From: Pseudomonas fluorescens
GTDB taxonomy: Bacteria; Pseudomonadota; Gammaproteobacteria; Pseudomonadales; Pseudomonadaceae
Assembly: GCF_900215245.1 (NCBI RefSeq)
Contig: NZ_LT907842.1
Span: 6,447,448 to 6,511,447 of the forward strand
DNA length: 64,000 nucleotides
Direction of reading: 5' to 3'
Part shown: one piece after another, positions 21,994-31,848 of the stretch
Position numbering within the stretch: the first letter of the stretch is position 1
Layout of the letters: each line of letters opens with the position of its first letter
Position numbers and translations under genes: made by a program
Notes under the pieces: generated by a model
The model's database searches: none
Told to the model about the DNA's origin: nothing
Seen by the model: the letters and a program-made list of their open reading frames with translations, nothing else

Positions 21994-23577
21994 TCAAGAC
22001 GCGGCCACGGCCGCAATGTGTCGTTGTTGGGTAACCCGCTCAGCCAGTTGAGCGACCACAAAGCGGGCCGAGTTGGCCGCTGATTCCTGCCAGATGCCCA
22101 CGCCGCTTTGCACCAACCCGTCACCGGCGAAGTACACACGGCCATGGGCCTGTTCCAGCAGGCGGCTCGCGTCGGCCGGAAAGTGTTCGCGTTGCAGCCA
22201 GGGGCCTTCGCTGTAGGGAATCTGTTCCCAGGACACCGCCAGCGGGTTACGCAGGTAGCGTGAGTAACCCGGATGCAGCAGTTCAACGGCCTCCTTGGAG
22301 GTGGCGTATTGCTGGGCGAACGCTTGCGCGCCAAACACGTCGGCACCCTCGCCGGTGACGTAACCGGCCACCAACACACCTTCGCGGGTGTTGAGGTCAT
22401 TGCTCGGGTACCACAGCAGGCGCGCCGGGTGCTCTATCCACGACAGGCCACCGTAGGTGCGGTAGTCGGTCTCCCAGAAGCGTGGGGACTGCCACGCGAC
22501 TTTGGTCGCCTGGTCGCTGCGGGTGCTGAGCAACGCGGCTTTGACCGGCTCGCTGAAGTCGGTGTCGAGTCTGGCCAGCAGCGGCAGCGGTAATGTCGAG
22601 ATCAAATAATCGGCGCGCACCACTTGTTCGCAAACGCTGTGCTGGTCGTGGTAAGTCACCGCCACGCCATCTTCCAACTGACGGATCTGCCGGACTTGAG
22701 CGCCCAACTGCACGTGCTCGCTGACGCGCTGGTAGAAGGCGTCGGTGATGCGGTCCATGCCGCCGACCGGTTGGAACATGGTTGCCGAGAACTCGGGGAA
22801 TTCGGTGTGCAGCAAGGCACCCCACAGCTCGGGATGCAGCAAGCGCTCCAGCGCCAGCGGGCTGCGGCTGGCGGGCAATGCGCCGGGGTGTGCAGGCGAA
22901 TCCAGATGACCGGCGCGCAGGCTGCCCTCATAGGCAAGTTCTTGCGACAAGTCGCCGTAGACCTGCAAGAAGGCCAGCAAGCGCGTGCGTTCTTCGCCGC
23001 TCAACACATCATCGAGTGCATCGCGCTGCACGGCGTTGGCCAGCAAACCGGAGAGGTGCCCACGCGCATCGTTGATCGCCTGGCCGACGGTGAACGCCGG
23101 CTGTTGCAGATCCGGGCGCACCTGGGCGCCATGGCTGCTATTGACCAACACCTCCAGCGGCACAGCCAACTCGCTGCAATAATCGAGAATCGTGCGGTGC
23201 TGGCTGGGGATGCGTGCCGGGCCGGCGTTGAAATACAGGCCTGGGTCAAACGCCACGGTTTGCGTGCGGCCGTCCTTGTAGTCCACGCGATCACCCTGGC
23301 GCAGGGTCCAGGTGCGCCCGCCGACGCGGTCACGGGCTTCCAGCACTTGCACGCTGAACCCGGCGCGGGTCAGCTCCAGGGCGGTGACCAACCCGGCGAT
23401 CCCGGCGCCCAACACCAGCACGCGAGTGCCTTGCCCCAGACCGTCCTTGAGTTTCAGCGGTTGCGGCCGCCGATGTGACGAGGGGCCCAAACCCAATACC
23501 GCCAGTGCATCCTTGACAGCCTTCTCGCCGCCGACCGCGGCGATGCTCGACAACGCTTCACGTCGTGTCAGTCCCAT
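21994..23577 (-). CDS. Flavin monoamine / L-amino acid oxidase
   Basis: A 527-residue FAD enzyme. The N-terminus [11 protein letters not shown] has twin arginines but no clear hydrophobic core, so export is uncertain. The FAD-binding GxGxxG lies in [11 protein letters not shown] near residue 55, followed by [11 protein letters not shown], the motif typical of amine oxidases. The C-terminus keeps RVYFAGDG near residue 490. Family members oxidise amino acids or amines to imines with release of hydrogen peroxide. It lies between an amino-acid-type ABC importer and a RidA gene, which supports an amino acid or related amine as substrate. Confidence 0.8.
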   Translation of the reverse strand: MGLTRREALSSIAAVGGEKAVKDALAVLGLGPSSHRRPQPLKLKDGLGQGTRVLVLGAGIAGLVTALELTRAGFSVQVLEARDRVGGRTWTLRQGDRVDYKDGRTQTVAFDPGLYFNAGPARIPSQHRTILDYCSELAVPLEVLVNSSHGAQVRPDLQQPAFTVGQAINDARGHLSGLLANAVQRDALDDVLSGEERTRLLAFLQVYGDLSQELAYEGSLRAGHLDSPAHPGALPASRSPLALERLLHPELWGALLHTEFPEFSATMFQPVGGMDRITDAFYQRVSEHVQLGAQVRQIRQLEDGVAVTYHDQHSVCEQVVRADYLISTLPLPLLARLDTDFSEPVKAALLSTRSDQATKVAWQSPRFWETDYRTYGGLSWIEHPARLLWYPSNDLNTREGVLVAGYVTGEGADVFGAQAFAQQYATSKEAVELLHPGYSRYLRNPLAVSWEQIPYSEGPWLQREHFPADASRLLEQAHGRVYFAGDGLVQSGVGIWQESAANSARFVVAQLAERVTQQRHIAAVAAS

Positions 23578-23587
23578 CTCGATTCTC

Positions 23588-24514
23588 CTAGTCCGGCAAG
23601 CCCGGCGGGTTGATCAGCGACGTGTCGACGCGCTCCACCTCCAGGCCCCAACGCTGCAGCACCTGTTCGTATTGGCCACCGGCAATCGCGCCCTCCAGGG
23701 CGGTATGAATAGGCTGGACCAGGCCGTTGTCCTTGCGCGTGGTCACCGCGATATCCGCCTTCAATGGCCAACCACCGTTGACCGTACCGACACGCTTGAT
23801 GCCGCCTGTAATCGCCGCCGAATAGGCGTACACCGAGTTAGGCCCGAACAGCGCATCGCTGCGCCCCGACTGCACCGCCAATTGCGCGGCAGCCTGATCG
23901 TCGAAGTACTGCAACAACGCAGGCTTGATGCCGGCCTTTTCGTTGGCCTCGTTCCATGCCAGCAGAACCTTTTCCTGGTTGGTGCCCGAGCCGACGATGA
24001 TCTTCAACCCGGCAATGTCCGAAGCCTGTTTGATCTCGGTGATTTTGCTGGTGCTCTTGACGTAAAAGCCGAGCACATCCTGGCGATAGGTGGCGAAGTC
24101 AAAGCGCTTCTTGCGCGCCTCGGTCACGGTGACGTTACTGATCACCGCATCGTATTTGCCCGAGCTGACGCCCAGCGGCCAATCCTCCCAACTGGTCTGC
24201 ACCACGTTGAGTTGCAGGCCGAGGCTGTCGGCCACCAGTTGCGCGGTGTCGGCCTCGCTGCCGATGGTGGTCTTGTCGTCACTGGCCAGCAGTGCCAGCG
24301 GTGGCCCGGCCACGCCGGACACCGCCACCGTGAATTTGCCCGGTTGGGCGAACTTGAAGCCCGGCGGGATTTGCGCGATGGCCGCCTCGTTGCGTGGCAC
24401 ATGAATGCGTGCGCGGTCAGGGCTGAGGTCGACGGGTCGCGTGGCGGCGAAAGCCGTATGCGCGGCACTGACAGCAAGCGTCAGCAAAGCCACACGGGCG
24501 GTATTGATGAACAT
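23588..24514 (-). CDS. ABC transporter periplasmic amino acid-type binding protein
   Basis: A 308-residue exported protein with a signal peptide ending AFAA. The solute-binding domain of the polar amino acid family is shown by [40 protein letters not shown] in spaced motifs ([16 protein letters not shown]) and by [11 protein letters not shown]. It delivers substrate to the permease encoded upstream in the same operon. The signature is broad, so the ligand cannot be named. Confidence 0.82.
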   Translation of the reverse strand: MFINTARVALLTLAVSAAHTAFAATRPVDLSPDRARIHVPRNEAAIAQIPPGFKFAQPGKFTVAVSGVAGPPLALLASDDKTTIGSEADTAQLVADSLGLQLNVVQTSWEDWPLGVSSGKYDAVISNVTVTEARKKRFDFATYRQDVLGFYVKSTSKITEIKQASDIAGLKIIVGSGTNQEKVLLAWNEANEKAGIKPALLQYFDDQAAAQLAVQSGRSDALFGPNSVYAYSAAITGGIKRVGTVNGGWPLKADIAVTTRKDNGLVQPIHTALEGAIAGGQYEQVLQRWGLEVERVDTSLINPPGLPD

Positions 24515-24532
24515 GAGCAGTCACTCCTTGAA

Positions 24533-25306
24533 CTAAAGCACCTTGCCGAGAAAGGCCACGGTGCGGGGATGTCGGGGTTGGCGAAAAACCTGTTCGGGCG
24601 GGCCCTCTTCGATCAGTTGGCCGTCGCAAAGAAACACCACGTGGTCGGCTACCTCGCGGGCAAACCCGATCTCGTGGGTGACGATCACCAGGGTCACGCC
24701 CAATTGGGTCAGGCCCTTGATCACGTCGAGCACCTCGCCCACCAGCTCCGGGTCGAGGGCCGAAGTAGGCTCATCGAACAGCAACACCTTGGGGTCCAGC
24801 GCCAGGGCACGCGCGATGGCCACACGTTGTTGCTGGCCGCCGGACAGCTGGCGCGGGTAGGCATCGAGCTTGTCCGCCAGGCCGACCTTGGCCAGCAGTG
24901 CGGACGCCTTGGCTTGAGCCTCGGCCTTGCGCCAACGCTTGTGCGCCAGCGGCGCTTCGGCGATGTTTTGCCAGGCGGTGAGGTGCGGGAACAGGTTGAA
25001 GTTCTGGAACACGAAACCGACGTCGATACGCCGCTTGAGAATCTCGCGTTCCTTGAGCTCGTAGAGCAGGTCGCCCTTGCGGCGGTAGCCGACGTATTCA
25101 CCGTCGATGGTGATATGCCCGCTGTCGATTTTCTCCAGGTGGTTGATGGTGCGCAGCAAGGTGGATTTGCCCGAGCCGGAGGGGCCGAGAATCACCGTGA
25201 CCTTGCCCGGGTCGATGGTCAGGTCGATGTCTTTCAACACCTGCTGGTTGCCAAAGCGCTTACCCACGCCCTGGATCTGGATGCGCCCGGCACGTGCTTC
25301 ACCCAT
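24533..25306 (-). CDS. ABC transporter ATP-binding protein, polar amino acid type
   Basis: A 257-residue ATPase of the HisP/GlnQ group: Walker A GPSGSGKS near residue 40, signature LSGGQQQRVAIARALA, Walker B LLFDEPTSALDPE and switch VTHEIGFA. It overlaps the permease gene by 8 bases, so the two are coupled. It powers import across the inner membrane. Confidence 0.9.
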   Translation of the reverse strand: MGEARAGRIQIQGVGKRFGNQQVLKDIDLTIDPGKVTVILGPSGSGKSTLLRTINHLEKIDSGHITIDGEYVGYRRKGDLLYELKEREILKRRIDVGFVFQNFNLFPHLTAWQNIAEAPLAHKRWRKAEAQAKASALLAKVGLADKLDAYPRQLSGGQQQRVAIARALALDPKVLLFDEPTSALDPELVGEVLDVIKGLTQLGVTLVIVTHEIGFAREVADHVVFLCDGQLIEEGPPEQVFRQPRHPRTVAFLGKVL

Positions 25307-26270
25307 GGGTTTTCTCCTTGAGCCAGCGGCCTATGCGTTGCAGCGGTGTCGGCGGCAGCACGCGCGCAGTGCCTCGGGCGAAATAGCGCTCGACGTAGTA
25401 CTGGGCGCTGGTCAGCACGGTGGTGATGATCAGGTACCAGACGGTGGCGACGATCAGCAACGGAATGACCGCCTGGGTGCGGTTGTAGATAACCTGCACG
25501 GTGTAGAACAGCTCCGGCAACGCGAGTACGTAGACGATGGACGTGCCCTTGACCAGGCCGATGATTTCGTTGAAACCCGAGGGCAGGATCGAGCGCAAGG
25601 CCTGGGGCAAGATGATGCGGAAGATCCGGCGCGAGGCCGGCAGCCCCAATGCCGCCGCGGCTTCATGCTGGCCGGCGTCGACGCCGATCAGGCCACCGCG
25701 AATAATCTCCGCCGCATACGCCGCTTGCATCAGGCTCAAGCCCAGCACCGCCACGGTGAATTGGCTGAGCACATCCACCGTCGACCATTCGGCGAACACC
25801 ACAGCGGTGAACGGCACGCCGAGCACGATGTGGTCATACAGGTAGGCGAAGTTGTACAGGATGATCAGCACCAACAGCGCCGGCATCGAGCGGAAAAACC
25901 AGATATAGCCCCACGCCAATGCCGCCAGCAGCGGCGAGCCGGACAGCCGCGCCAGGGCCAGCGCAGTGCCAAGGATGATGCTGAACACCGTGCTGAGCAG
26001 CGTCAGCAACAGCGTCTGGCCGAGGCCGCGCAGCACCGACGGCGAGAAGAACCATTGACCGAACACCGCCCATTCCCAACGCGGGTTGGTGGCCAGGGAA
26101 TGCACGATGGCGAGCAACACCAGCGCGGCGAAGATCGAACCCGCCCAGCGCCAGGGGTGCCGGGCCGGGACCACCTGCAGTGCCTTGATCGGCGTGGAGA
26201 CACGGCGCTGGCGAACCGGGTAGTCGGTGACCTCATCGATCAGGTCATAGGTTTTGGCGACAATGGGCAT
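25299..26270 (-). CDS. ABC transporter permease, polar amino acid type
   Basis: A 323-residue inner-membrane protein with about five to six helices after a 45-residue cytoplasmic N-terminus. The region YAAEIIRGGLIGVDAGQHEAAAALG is spaced as the conserved EAA loop that contacts the ATPase. Only one permease is present, so the transporter probably works as a homodimer. It is separated by 25 bases from the TonB-dependent receptor gene upstream. Confidence 0.88.
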   Translation of the reverse strand: MPIVAKTYDLIDEVTDYPVRQRRVSTPIKALQVVPARHPWRWAGSIFAALVLLAIVHSLATNPRWEWAVFGQWFFSPSVLRGLGQTLLLTLLSTVFSIILGTALALARLSGSPLLAALAWGYIWFFRSMPALLVLIILYNFAYLYDHIVLGVPFTAVVFAEWSTVDVLSQFTVAVLGLSLMQAAYAAEIIRGGLIGVDAGQHEAAAALGLPASRRIFRIILPQALRSILPSGFNEIIGLVKGTSIVYVLALPELFYTVQVIYNRTQAVIPLLIVATVWYLIITTVLTSAQYYVERYFARGTARVLPPTPLQRIGRWLKEKTHG

Positions 26271-26295
26271 GTTCTATTCCTCGCGGGTAGCGGCC

Positions 26296-28689
26296 TTAGA
26301 AGGCATAAGTCAGCCGGGTGTAGTAGTACCCGCCGGTAAAACCGTAGGGCGAATAGGTGCCGTAGCTGGCGAGCATGGTGCTGCTCGGCACGCCTTGTTT
26401 CTTGGGGTAGAGGTCGAACAGGTTCTTGGCGCCGACCGCGATGTTCAGGGCTTTGGTGAGGTTGTAGCCAAGGTCGAGGTCGGTGATCCATTTGGCGCTG
26501 TAGAGTCGGTCCAGGCTGCGGTCGGCGGAGACGTTGACTTCCTTGTAGGTGCCATAGCGTGTCAGGGCCAGGTTGAGGTTGAAGCGGTCGAGGCTCCAGT
26601 CGCCGCCGAGAATCAGCTTGGTGCTGGGCTGGACGCCGGTGATCAGATTGCGCGCCTGGCGATCCATCAGGTCATAGGCGGTGCCCAGGATGGTGGTGGA
26701 CGCCTTGTAGTTGAGGATCCGGGTCTGGTTCCAATTGAACGCCGCCGTCCACTTCAAAGAGCCGTACTGGCCAATGTCCTGGTTGTAGTTGCTGACCAGA
26801 TCCACGCCTTTGGTGCGGGTGTCGGCGCCGTTGATGAAGTACTGGCCGCCGGAGGTTGAGTTAATGCCGTTGTTCTGCAGCACCTGGGTGACTTGCGGCC
26901 CGAGCAAGGTACCGGTCAGGGTGATGCGGTCGCGCAGGTTGATCACATAGGCGTCGGCGGTGAAGTTCAAACGGTCGGTGGGCGTGAGGGTGAAACCCAG
27001 GCTGAAATTGGTCGAGCGCTCGGGTTTCAGCTCTTGAGCGCCGAGGGCCTTGGCCGCCGCCGAACCCACCGGCAGCACACCGTAGTTGATCGACTGGTAG
27101 ACCCCGTCGACCACGCCATAAGTGGTGGAGCGCGCACTGAACAGGTTGTTGGCCAGGGAAGGCGCGCGAAAGCCATTGCTGACCGTGGCGCGCACGGCAA
27201 ATTGCGGGGTGAAATCGTAGCGCGTGGTCAGCTTGCCGCTGCGGGTGGCGCCCACGCCTTCGTTGTAATGCTCATAACGCAAGGCGGTGCCCACGTACCA
27301 GTCCGGCAGCGGGTTGAAACCCACATCGACATAGCTGGCCAGGCTGTTGCGCGAGGCGCTGGTGGCTTCGTCCGGTGAAATACCGTTGGTGACCTGGGCC
27401 CCGGATGACGCGCAGTTGCCCGGTGCCACGCAATAACCGCCGTTGGCATAAGACGCATAGTCACCGGCCTGCACCTCATAGGTGTCGCGTCGATGCTCGA
27501 AGCCGTAGGACAGGTCCAACGGTTTTTGCAGGCCGACGTCGAAGCCGCGCTTGAAGTCGACGTTGGTGGTCAGCTCGGTGGAAATCCAGGTGCCGGAGGT
27601 GAAACTGTTTGGCGTGTACTCACCCAGCGACGGGTTCTGGTTGTGGGTGGTGCCCTGCTCCGCTTCGTTGCGCCCGTAGGTGGTGGACACGTCCCAGTCC
27701 CACCCGCCGACGCTGCCTTTGCCGCCGACTGCGGCCTGGAAATCATCCTCGTCGATGAACCAGGTCGGCGTATAACCGGCCGGGTAGCCGTTCGGTCCGG
27801 TCGTAATGGTGTTGGTGATGGTGGGCAGGCGGTAGTTCTGCCCCTGCTCGGCGTTGCGTCGTGAGTACGTGGTGAAGGAATACAGGCTGAGACCGTCATC
27901 GATCGGCAGCTCGGCGTTGTAGCCCAAGGTCAGCAGGTTGGTCTTGGGCGTACCGTAACCGCCATAGGTGGCCCTGCCGGCCTGGTTGTAGGCTTGCTCA
28001 TAGGTGTAGCCGTTGGCGCTGGCCTTGTTGTCGTCATTCTGGCTGCGTGCATCCAGGGCCAACTGCACGATGCCGCCGTCGCCGATTTCAAACCCCTTGT
28101 TGAGGCTCTGTTGCACGGTCTGTTTCTTGCCGTCGTAACCCTGCCCGATATGGGTCACGGCGGTGCCACTGGTGTCGGCCTTGAGGATCACATTGATCAC
28201 CCCGGCGATCGCATCCGAACCGTATTGGGCTGCGGCACCGTCGCGCAGCACTTCCACATGGTCGATGGCGCTGATGGGAATCAAGTCGAGATCTGCCGGC
28301 GCCGCGCCGGTGTTGATGCCGTTGATGTTCAGGGTGGCACTGGTGTGGCGACGTTTGCCATTGACCAGCACCAGCACTTCGGCGGCGCTCAGCCCGCGCA
28401 GGTTGGGTGCGCGGGCAATGCCGCTGGCATCCCAGCCAGTTTTTTCCGGCAGGGTCAGCGACGGGATGACCGCGCTCAAGGATTCCATCAAGCCGGGCTT
28501 GCCGGTGTTTTGCAGTTGCTTGGCGCTGACCACATCGATCGGCACCGGGCTGCTGGTGACGGTGCGCTGTTCGGCGCCCCGGTTGCCGGTGACCACCACG
28601 GTGGACAGGGTGCTGTCGTCCTGGGCCTGTGCGGCGCCGGCCAACAGGGCCAGCGCCAGTGCGGTGGTGGGTTGTAAAACGTGCTTCAT
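26296..28689 (-). CDS. TonB-dependent outer membrane receptor, first gene of the amino-acid-oxidase operon
   Basis: A 797-residue receptor. The ATG at 28689 has GGAG before it and gives a signal peptide (MKHVLQPTTALALALLAGAAQA). The TonB box lies near STVVVTG, the plug has LRGLSAAEVLVLVNGKRR and VEVLRDGAAAQYGSDAIAGVINV, and the barrel ends in an aromatic residue (RLTYAF). There is no STN signalling domain. Position in an operon with an amino-acid-type importer and an oxidase suggests an organic nitrogen or sulfur compound rather than iron as ligand; this is inference. Confidence 0.82.
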   Translation of the reverse strand: MKHVLQPTTALALALLAGAAQAQDDSTLSTVVVTGNRGAEQRTVTSSPVPIDVVSAKQLQNTGKPGLMESLSAVIPSLTLPEKTGWDASGIARAPNLRGLSAAEVLVLVNGKRRHTSATLNINGINTGAAPADLDLIPISAIDHVEVLRDGAAAQYGSDAIAGVINVILKADTSGTAVTHIGQGYDGKKQTVQQSLNKGFEIGDGGIVQLALDARSQNDDNKASANGYTYEQAYNQAGRATYGGYGTPKTNLLTLGYNAELPIDDGLSLYSFTTYSRRNAEQGQNYRLPTITNTITTGPNGYPAGYTPTWFIDEDDFQAAVGGKGSVGGWDWDVSTTYGRNEAEQGTTHNQNPSLGEYTPNSFTSGTWISTELTTNVDFKRGFDVGLQKPLDLSYGFEHRRDTYEVQAGDYASYANGGYCVAPGNCASSGAQVTNGISPDEATSASRNSLASYVDVGFNPLPDWYVGTALRYEHYNEGVGATRSGKLTTRYDFTPQFAVRATVSNGFRAPSLANNLFSARSTTYGVVDGVYQSINYGVLPVGSAAAKALGAQELKPERSTNFSLGFTLTPTDRLNFTADAYVINLRDRITLTGTLLGPQVTQVLQNNGINSTSGGQYFINGADTRTKGVDLVSNYNQDIGQYGSLKWTAAFNWNQTRILNYKASTTILGTAYDLMDRQARNLITGVQPSTKLILGGDWSLDRFNLNLALTRYGTYKEVNVSADRSLDRLYSAKWITDLDLGYNLTKALNIAVGAKNLFDLYPKKQGVPSSTMLASYGTYSPYGFTGGYYYTRLTYAF

Positions 28690-29095
28690 GGCCACTCCAA
28701 ACTTTCCAGATCGCGAAGTCGGGCAGTCACGCCGTCGTCGGGACGGCGCGAGGTGCACGGTTATCAGGGAGGTGTAAGCGATCTGTAACTAGGTGTGGGG
28801 CGAGCGAGGGCTTTGAAATGGCAACATACGTTGAACTCCGTTCCAACGATTCTGCCGCAGGGTCATTACCCGGTTATGGCGCGCAGAATCTGAATCACGC
28901 TGGGTACCATCCGAGGTCAGGGGTAGGCTGTTGCGATCAAACATAACGGAATGAATTTCAAAAATATAATGCTATTTGGCAATAAGCTAATATTCTCAAC
29001 TTTCATCACTTGCAAAAACATTATTCATATAAATAATATTTATGCCGAACAGAACGCGATTTGCGGGCAACCCGCTTGCCGCGTTTGCGATCACA
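28690..29095. other. 406-base intergenic region with an AT-rich patch
   Basis: No gene is supported here. It must hold the promoter of the receptor-oxidase operon (minus strand). The part 28941-29045 is much richer in A and T than its surroundings and contains the near-palindrome ATAAATAATATTTAT at 29029-29043, a possible regulator site. The end nearest the receptor is of normal composition. Confidence 0.5.
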
Positions 29096-29887
29096 TCAGG
29101 CACGGGCACGGGTGCTTTTTTCCACCAGGCACATAGGCGTACCGGCCAGCGGCTCCTGCATGACCTGCACGTGCACATCGAACACCTGGCGCATCAGTTC
29201 GGCACTGATCACCTGGGCAGGCGCGCCATCGGCAACCAGCTTGCCGCCGTGCATCACCGCCAGATGATCGGCATAGCGGCAGGCCTGGTTGATGTCATGC
29301 AGTACGGTGATAACGGTTTTGCCTTCGGCGGCCAGTTCGCCCATCAAGTCGAGCAGCTCGACCTGATGGCTGATGTCGAGGTAGGTGGTGGGCTCGTCAA
29401 GCAGCACCACCGGCGCATTTTGCGCCAACACCATGGCCAGCCAGGCGCGCTGGCGCTGGCCGCCGGACAAATCCGCCAGCGCGCGGTCGGCCAGGCTGTC
29501 CAGTTCCAGGCGTTGCATGGCTTGGCTCACATGGGCTTGATCGTTGCCGCTCAGGCGCCCCCACAGCGAGTTGTGCGGGCTGCGACCATAAGCGACCAAC
29601 TGGCGCACGCTGACACCCTCCGGCACCGGCAGCACCTGGGGCAAAAACGCAATTTGCCGTGCCAACTGGCGCGCGGACAGGCTGGCGTAGGCTTGGCCAT
29701 CAAGGCTCAATTCGCCTTGGGTGGGTTTAAGGATGCGCGCAAACGCCTTGAGCAAGGTGGACTTGCCGCAGCCATTGGGGCCGATCAACGCGGTGACGCG
29801 ACCCGCTGGCGGTGTGAACGACAACCCCTGCACGATTCGCGTTGCACCGTAGCCAATGTCGAGCTGTCGTGCCTGAAGAATACTCAT
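29096..29887 (-). CDS. fecE: Ferric siderophore/dicitrate ABC transporter ATP-binding protein, FecE-like
   Basis: A 263-residue ATPase. Walker A GPNGCGKST, signature LSGGQRQRAWLAMVLAQN and Walker B VVLLDEPTTYLDISHQ match E. coli FecE closely, including VSYGRNP-like LVAYGRSPHNSLWGRLS and TVLHDINQACRYADHL. The start at 29887 follows directly after the permease stop (gap of 4 bases). It energises uptake of a ferric chelate through the FecCD-like permease pair. Confidence 0.85.
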   Translation of the reverse strand: MSILQARQLDIGYGATRIVQGLSFTPPAGRVTALIGPNGCGKSTLLKAFARILKPTQGELSLDGQAYASLSARQLARQIAFLPQVLPVPEGVSVRQLVAYGRSPHNSLWGRLSGNDQAHVSQAMQRLELDSLADRALADLSGGQRQRAWLAMVLAQNAPVVLLDEPTTYLDISHQVELLDLMGELAAEGKTVITVLHDINQACRYADHLAVMHGGKLVADGAPAQVISAELMRQVFDVHVQVMQEPLAGTPMCLVEKSTRARA

Positions 29888-29891
29888 GTCA

Positions 29892-30860
29892 TCAGCCTTT
29901 GAACCGTGCCAGCAACCAAAGAAAATACGGCGCACCAATCACCGCCGTGAGAATACCCGCCGGGATTTCGCTGGGCGCGATCAACGTACGCCCGACGGTG
30001 TCGGCCAGCACCAGCAGCAGCGCGCCAATCAGCATCGCGGCGGGCAGCAAGTAGTGGTGATGCCCGCCGACCAGGCGCCGCGCCATATGCGGCGCGACCA
30101 GACCGATAAAGCCAATCGGCCCGATCACGCCGACGCCCAGGCTGGTGAGCACCACCGCGCAGGCCATCGCCAGCCAGCGCGTACGGCCGAGGGCGGTGCC
30201 CAGGCTGTGGGCGGCTTCGTCGCCGAGGGCGATCAGGTTCAGCGGTTTGGCCAGGCACAGGCCCAGCGGGATCAGCAGCAGAAACGGCAGCACCAACATC
30301 ACATGGTGCCAATTGCGACTCCACAGGCTGCCGGTCAGTGCGAGCAACGCGGTGTTGATGTCCAGCGGGTGAGACAGGATCAAAAACTCGGTGACGCTGG
30401 ATAAGGTCACCGCAATCGCCACACCCGAGAGCGCAAAACGCACCCCGGAAAAACTCACGCCGGTGTTGTACAGCGCCAACAGCAAGGCGCCGCCCGCCCC
30501 GCCCAGGCAGGCTACCAGCGGCAGCCAGGCAATCGGCAGTTGCGGCCAGCTGATGATCGCCACCGTCAGCGCCAACCCTGCACCCTGCGTCACACCGAGA
30601 ATTTCCGGTGAGGCCAGCGGGTTGCGAATCACCCCCTGCACAATTGCCCCCGCCAGACCGAACGCACACCCGGCCAGGATGGCGATCAGGCTGCGTGGCA
30701 GGCGGTGGTTCCACACTTCAAAATCGAGGGCGTCGTGGGCCACCAGGCGATCCAGCACGGTTGCGGGCGTGAGCCACACCGTACCGGCACTGAGGCTCAC
30801 CAACAGCGTCAGCAGCAACAGGCCCAGCAGCAGCCATAAGCGCAAGCGTGGCCGGCTCAT
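29892..30860 (-). CDS. fecD: FecCD-family iron transporter permease, FecD-like
   Basis: A 322-residue permease with about nine to ten membrane helices, as in the BtuC fold. Visible family motifs are IRNPLASPEILGVTQGAGLAL and IGPIGFIGLVAPHMARR, and the C-terminal GILTAVIGAPYFLWLL. It overlaps the FecC-like gene upstream by 4 bases. It forms half of the membrane channel. Confidence 0.87.
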   Translation of the reverse strand: MSRPRLRLWLLLGLLLLTLLVSLSAGTVWLTPATVLDRLVAHDALDFEVWNHRLPRSLIAILAGCAFGLAGAIVQGVIRNPLASPEILGVTQGAGLALTVAIISWPQLPIAWLPLVACLGGAGGALLLALYNTGVSFSGVRFALSGVAIAVTLSSVTEFLILSHPLDINTALLALTGSLWSRNWHHVMLVLPFLLLIPLGLCLAKPLNLIALGDEAAHSLGTALGRTRWLAMACAVVLTSLGVGVIGPIGFIGLVAPHMARRLVGGHHHYLLPAAMLIGALLLVLADTVGRTLIAPSEIPAGILTAVIGAPYFLWLLARFKG

Positions 30861-31846
30861 AGGGCACGCCTGGCAAGGAACAGAAAGAACGGCGCGCCGA
30901 TCAGCGCGGTCACCACGCCCGCCGGGGTTTCCACCGGAAAGGCCACGGCGCGACTGAGCAGGTCGGCGCCGAGCACGATCACCGCGCCCAATGCTGCGCT
31001 CAACGGAATCAGCCAGCGGTAGTCGTTACCGAGAAATTGCCGAATGATATTCGGCGCGATCAGCCCGACAAAACCGATCGGGCCGACCGCGCAGACGCTG
31101 GCGCCCACCAGTAACAAACTGGCGACAAACACCTGCAGGCGCAGGCTGGCGATACCCACGCCCAATGAGCGCGCAGCGTCTTCGCCGAGGTTGATCAGGT
31201 TCAAGCGCGGAGCGCACCACAGCGCCCACAGGCCGCCGATCAACGTGCAGGGCCAGAGCAATTGCACCTGGGCCGCTCCGACATTCGCCAGGGAACCGGC
31301 CAGCCAGTTCAACACGCTTTGCGCCTGCGCCTCGACCAGAATCACGGTGAGCCGAGTCAATGCCGCGCACAGCGCCGCCACGGCCACACCGGCCAATACC
31401 AGCCGACCTTGCGCAGTGGTCGGCGACCAGGCACCGCCGAGGCTGAATACCGTTACCCACGCCAGCGCGCCGCCCAGGCAGGTCATCAACAACGCACCGC
31501 CGGCGAACGGCGGTGCAACCAATCCGGTCGAAAACAACGCCAGCCCCAGCGCTGCGCCCGCTGTCACGCCAAACAGCGAAGGCGACGCCAGACGGTTACG
31601 GGTGATTCCCTGCATCAGCGCACCGGCCAGCCCCAGGCAGGCACCGATCAACGCCGCACACACTGCTCGCGGCACCCGCAACTGGGCGACGATATAAGCC
31701 ATATTGCCGCCTGTGTGGCCTTGGTGAACCAGACCATTCCAGGCATCGGTCGGGGTGATCACAAACGGCGACCAGCTGTACAGCGAGCACCAGAACAACA
31801 CGGCCCCCAGCAGCACAATACTGATCGCCGCGACACTGCGCTGCAC
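30857..31846 (-). CDS. fecC: FecCD-family iron transporter permease, FecC-like
   Basis: A 329-residue permease, partner of the FecD-like protein. It shows ITRNRLASPSLFGVTAGAALG, VGPIGFVGLIAPNIIRQFLG and the C-terminal GVVTALIGAPFFLFLARR. It lies 2 bases after the stop of the binding-protein gene and overlaps the next permease by 4 bases, so the four transport genes are one unit. Confidence 0.87.
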   Translation of the reverse strand: MQRSVAAISIVLLGAVLFWCSLYSWSPFVITPTDAWNGLVHQGHTGGNMAYIVAQLRVPRAVCAALIGACLGLAGALMQGITRNRLASPSLFGVTAGAALGLALFSTGLVAPPFAGGALLMTCLGGALAWVTVFSLGGAWSPTTAQGRLVLAGVAVAALCAALTRLTVILVEAQAQSVLNWLAGSLANVGAAQVQLLWPCTLIGGLWALWCAPRLNLINLGEDAARSLGVGIASLRLQVFVASLLLVGASVCAVGPIGFVGLIAPNIIRQFLGNDYRWLIPLSAALGAVIVLGADLLSRAVAFPVETPAGVVTALIGAPFFLFLARRAL

Positions 31847-31848
31847 GG

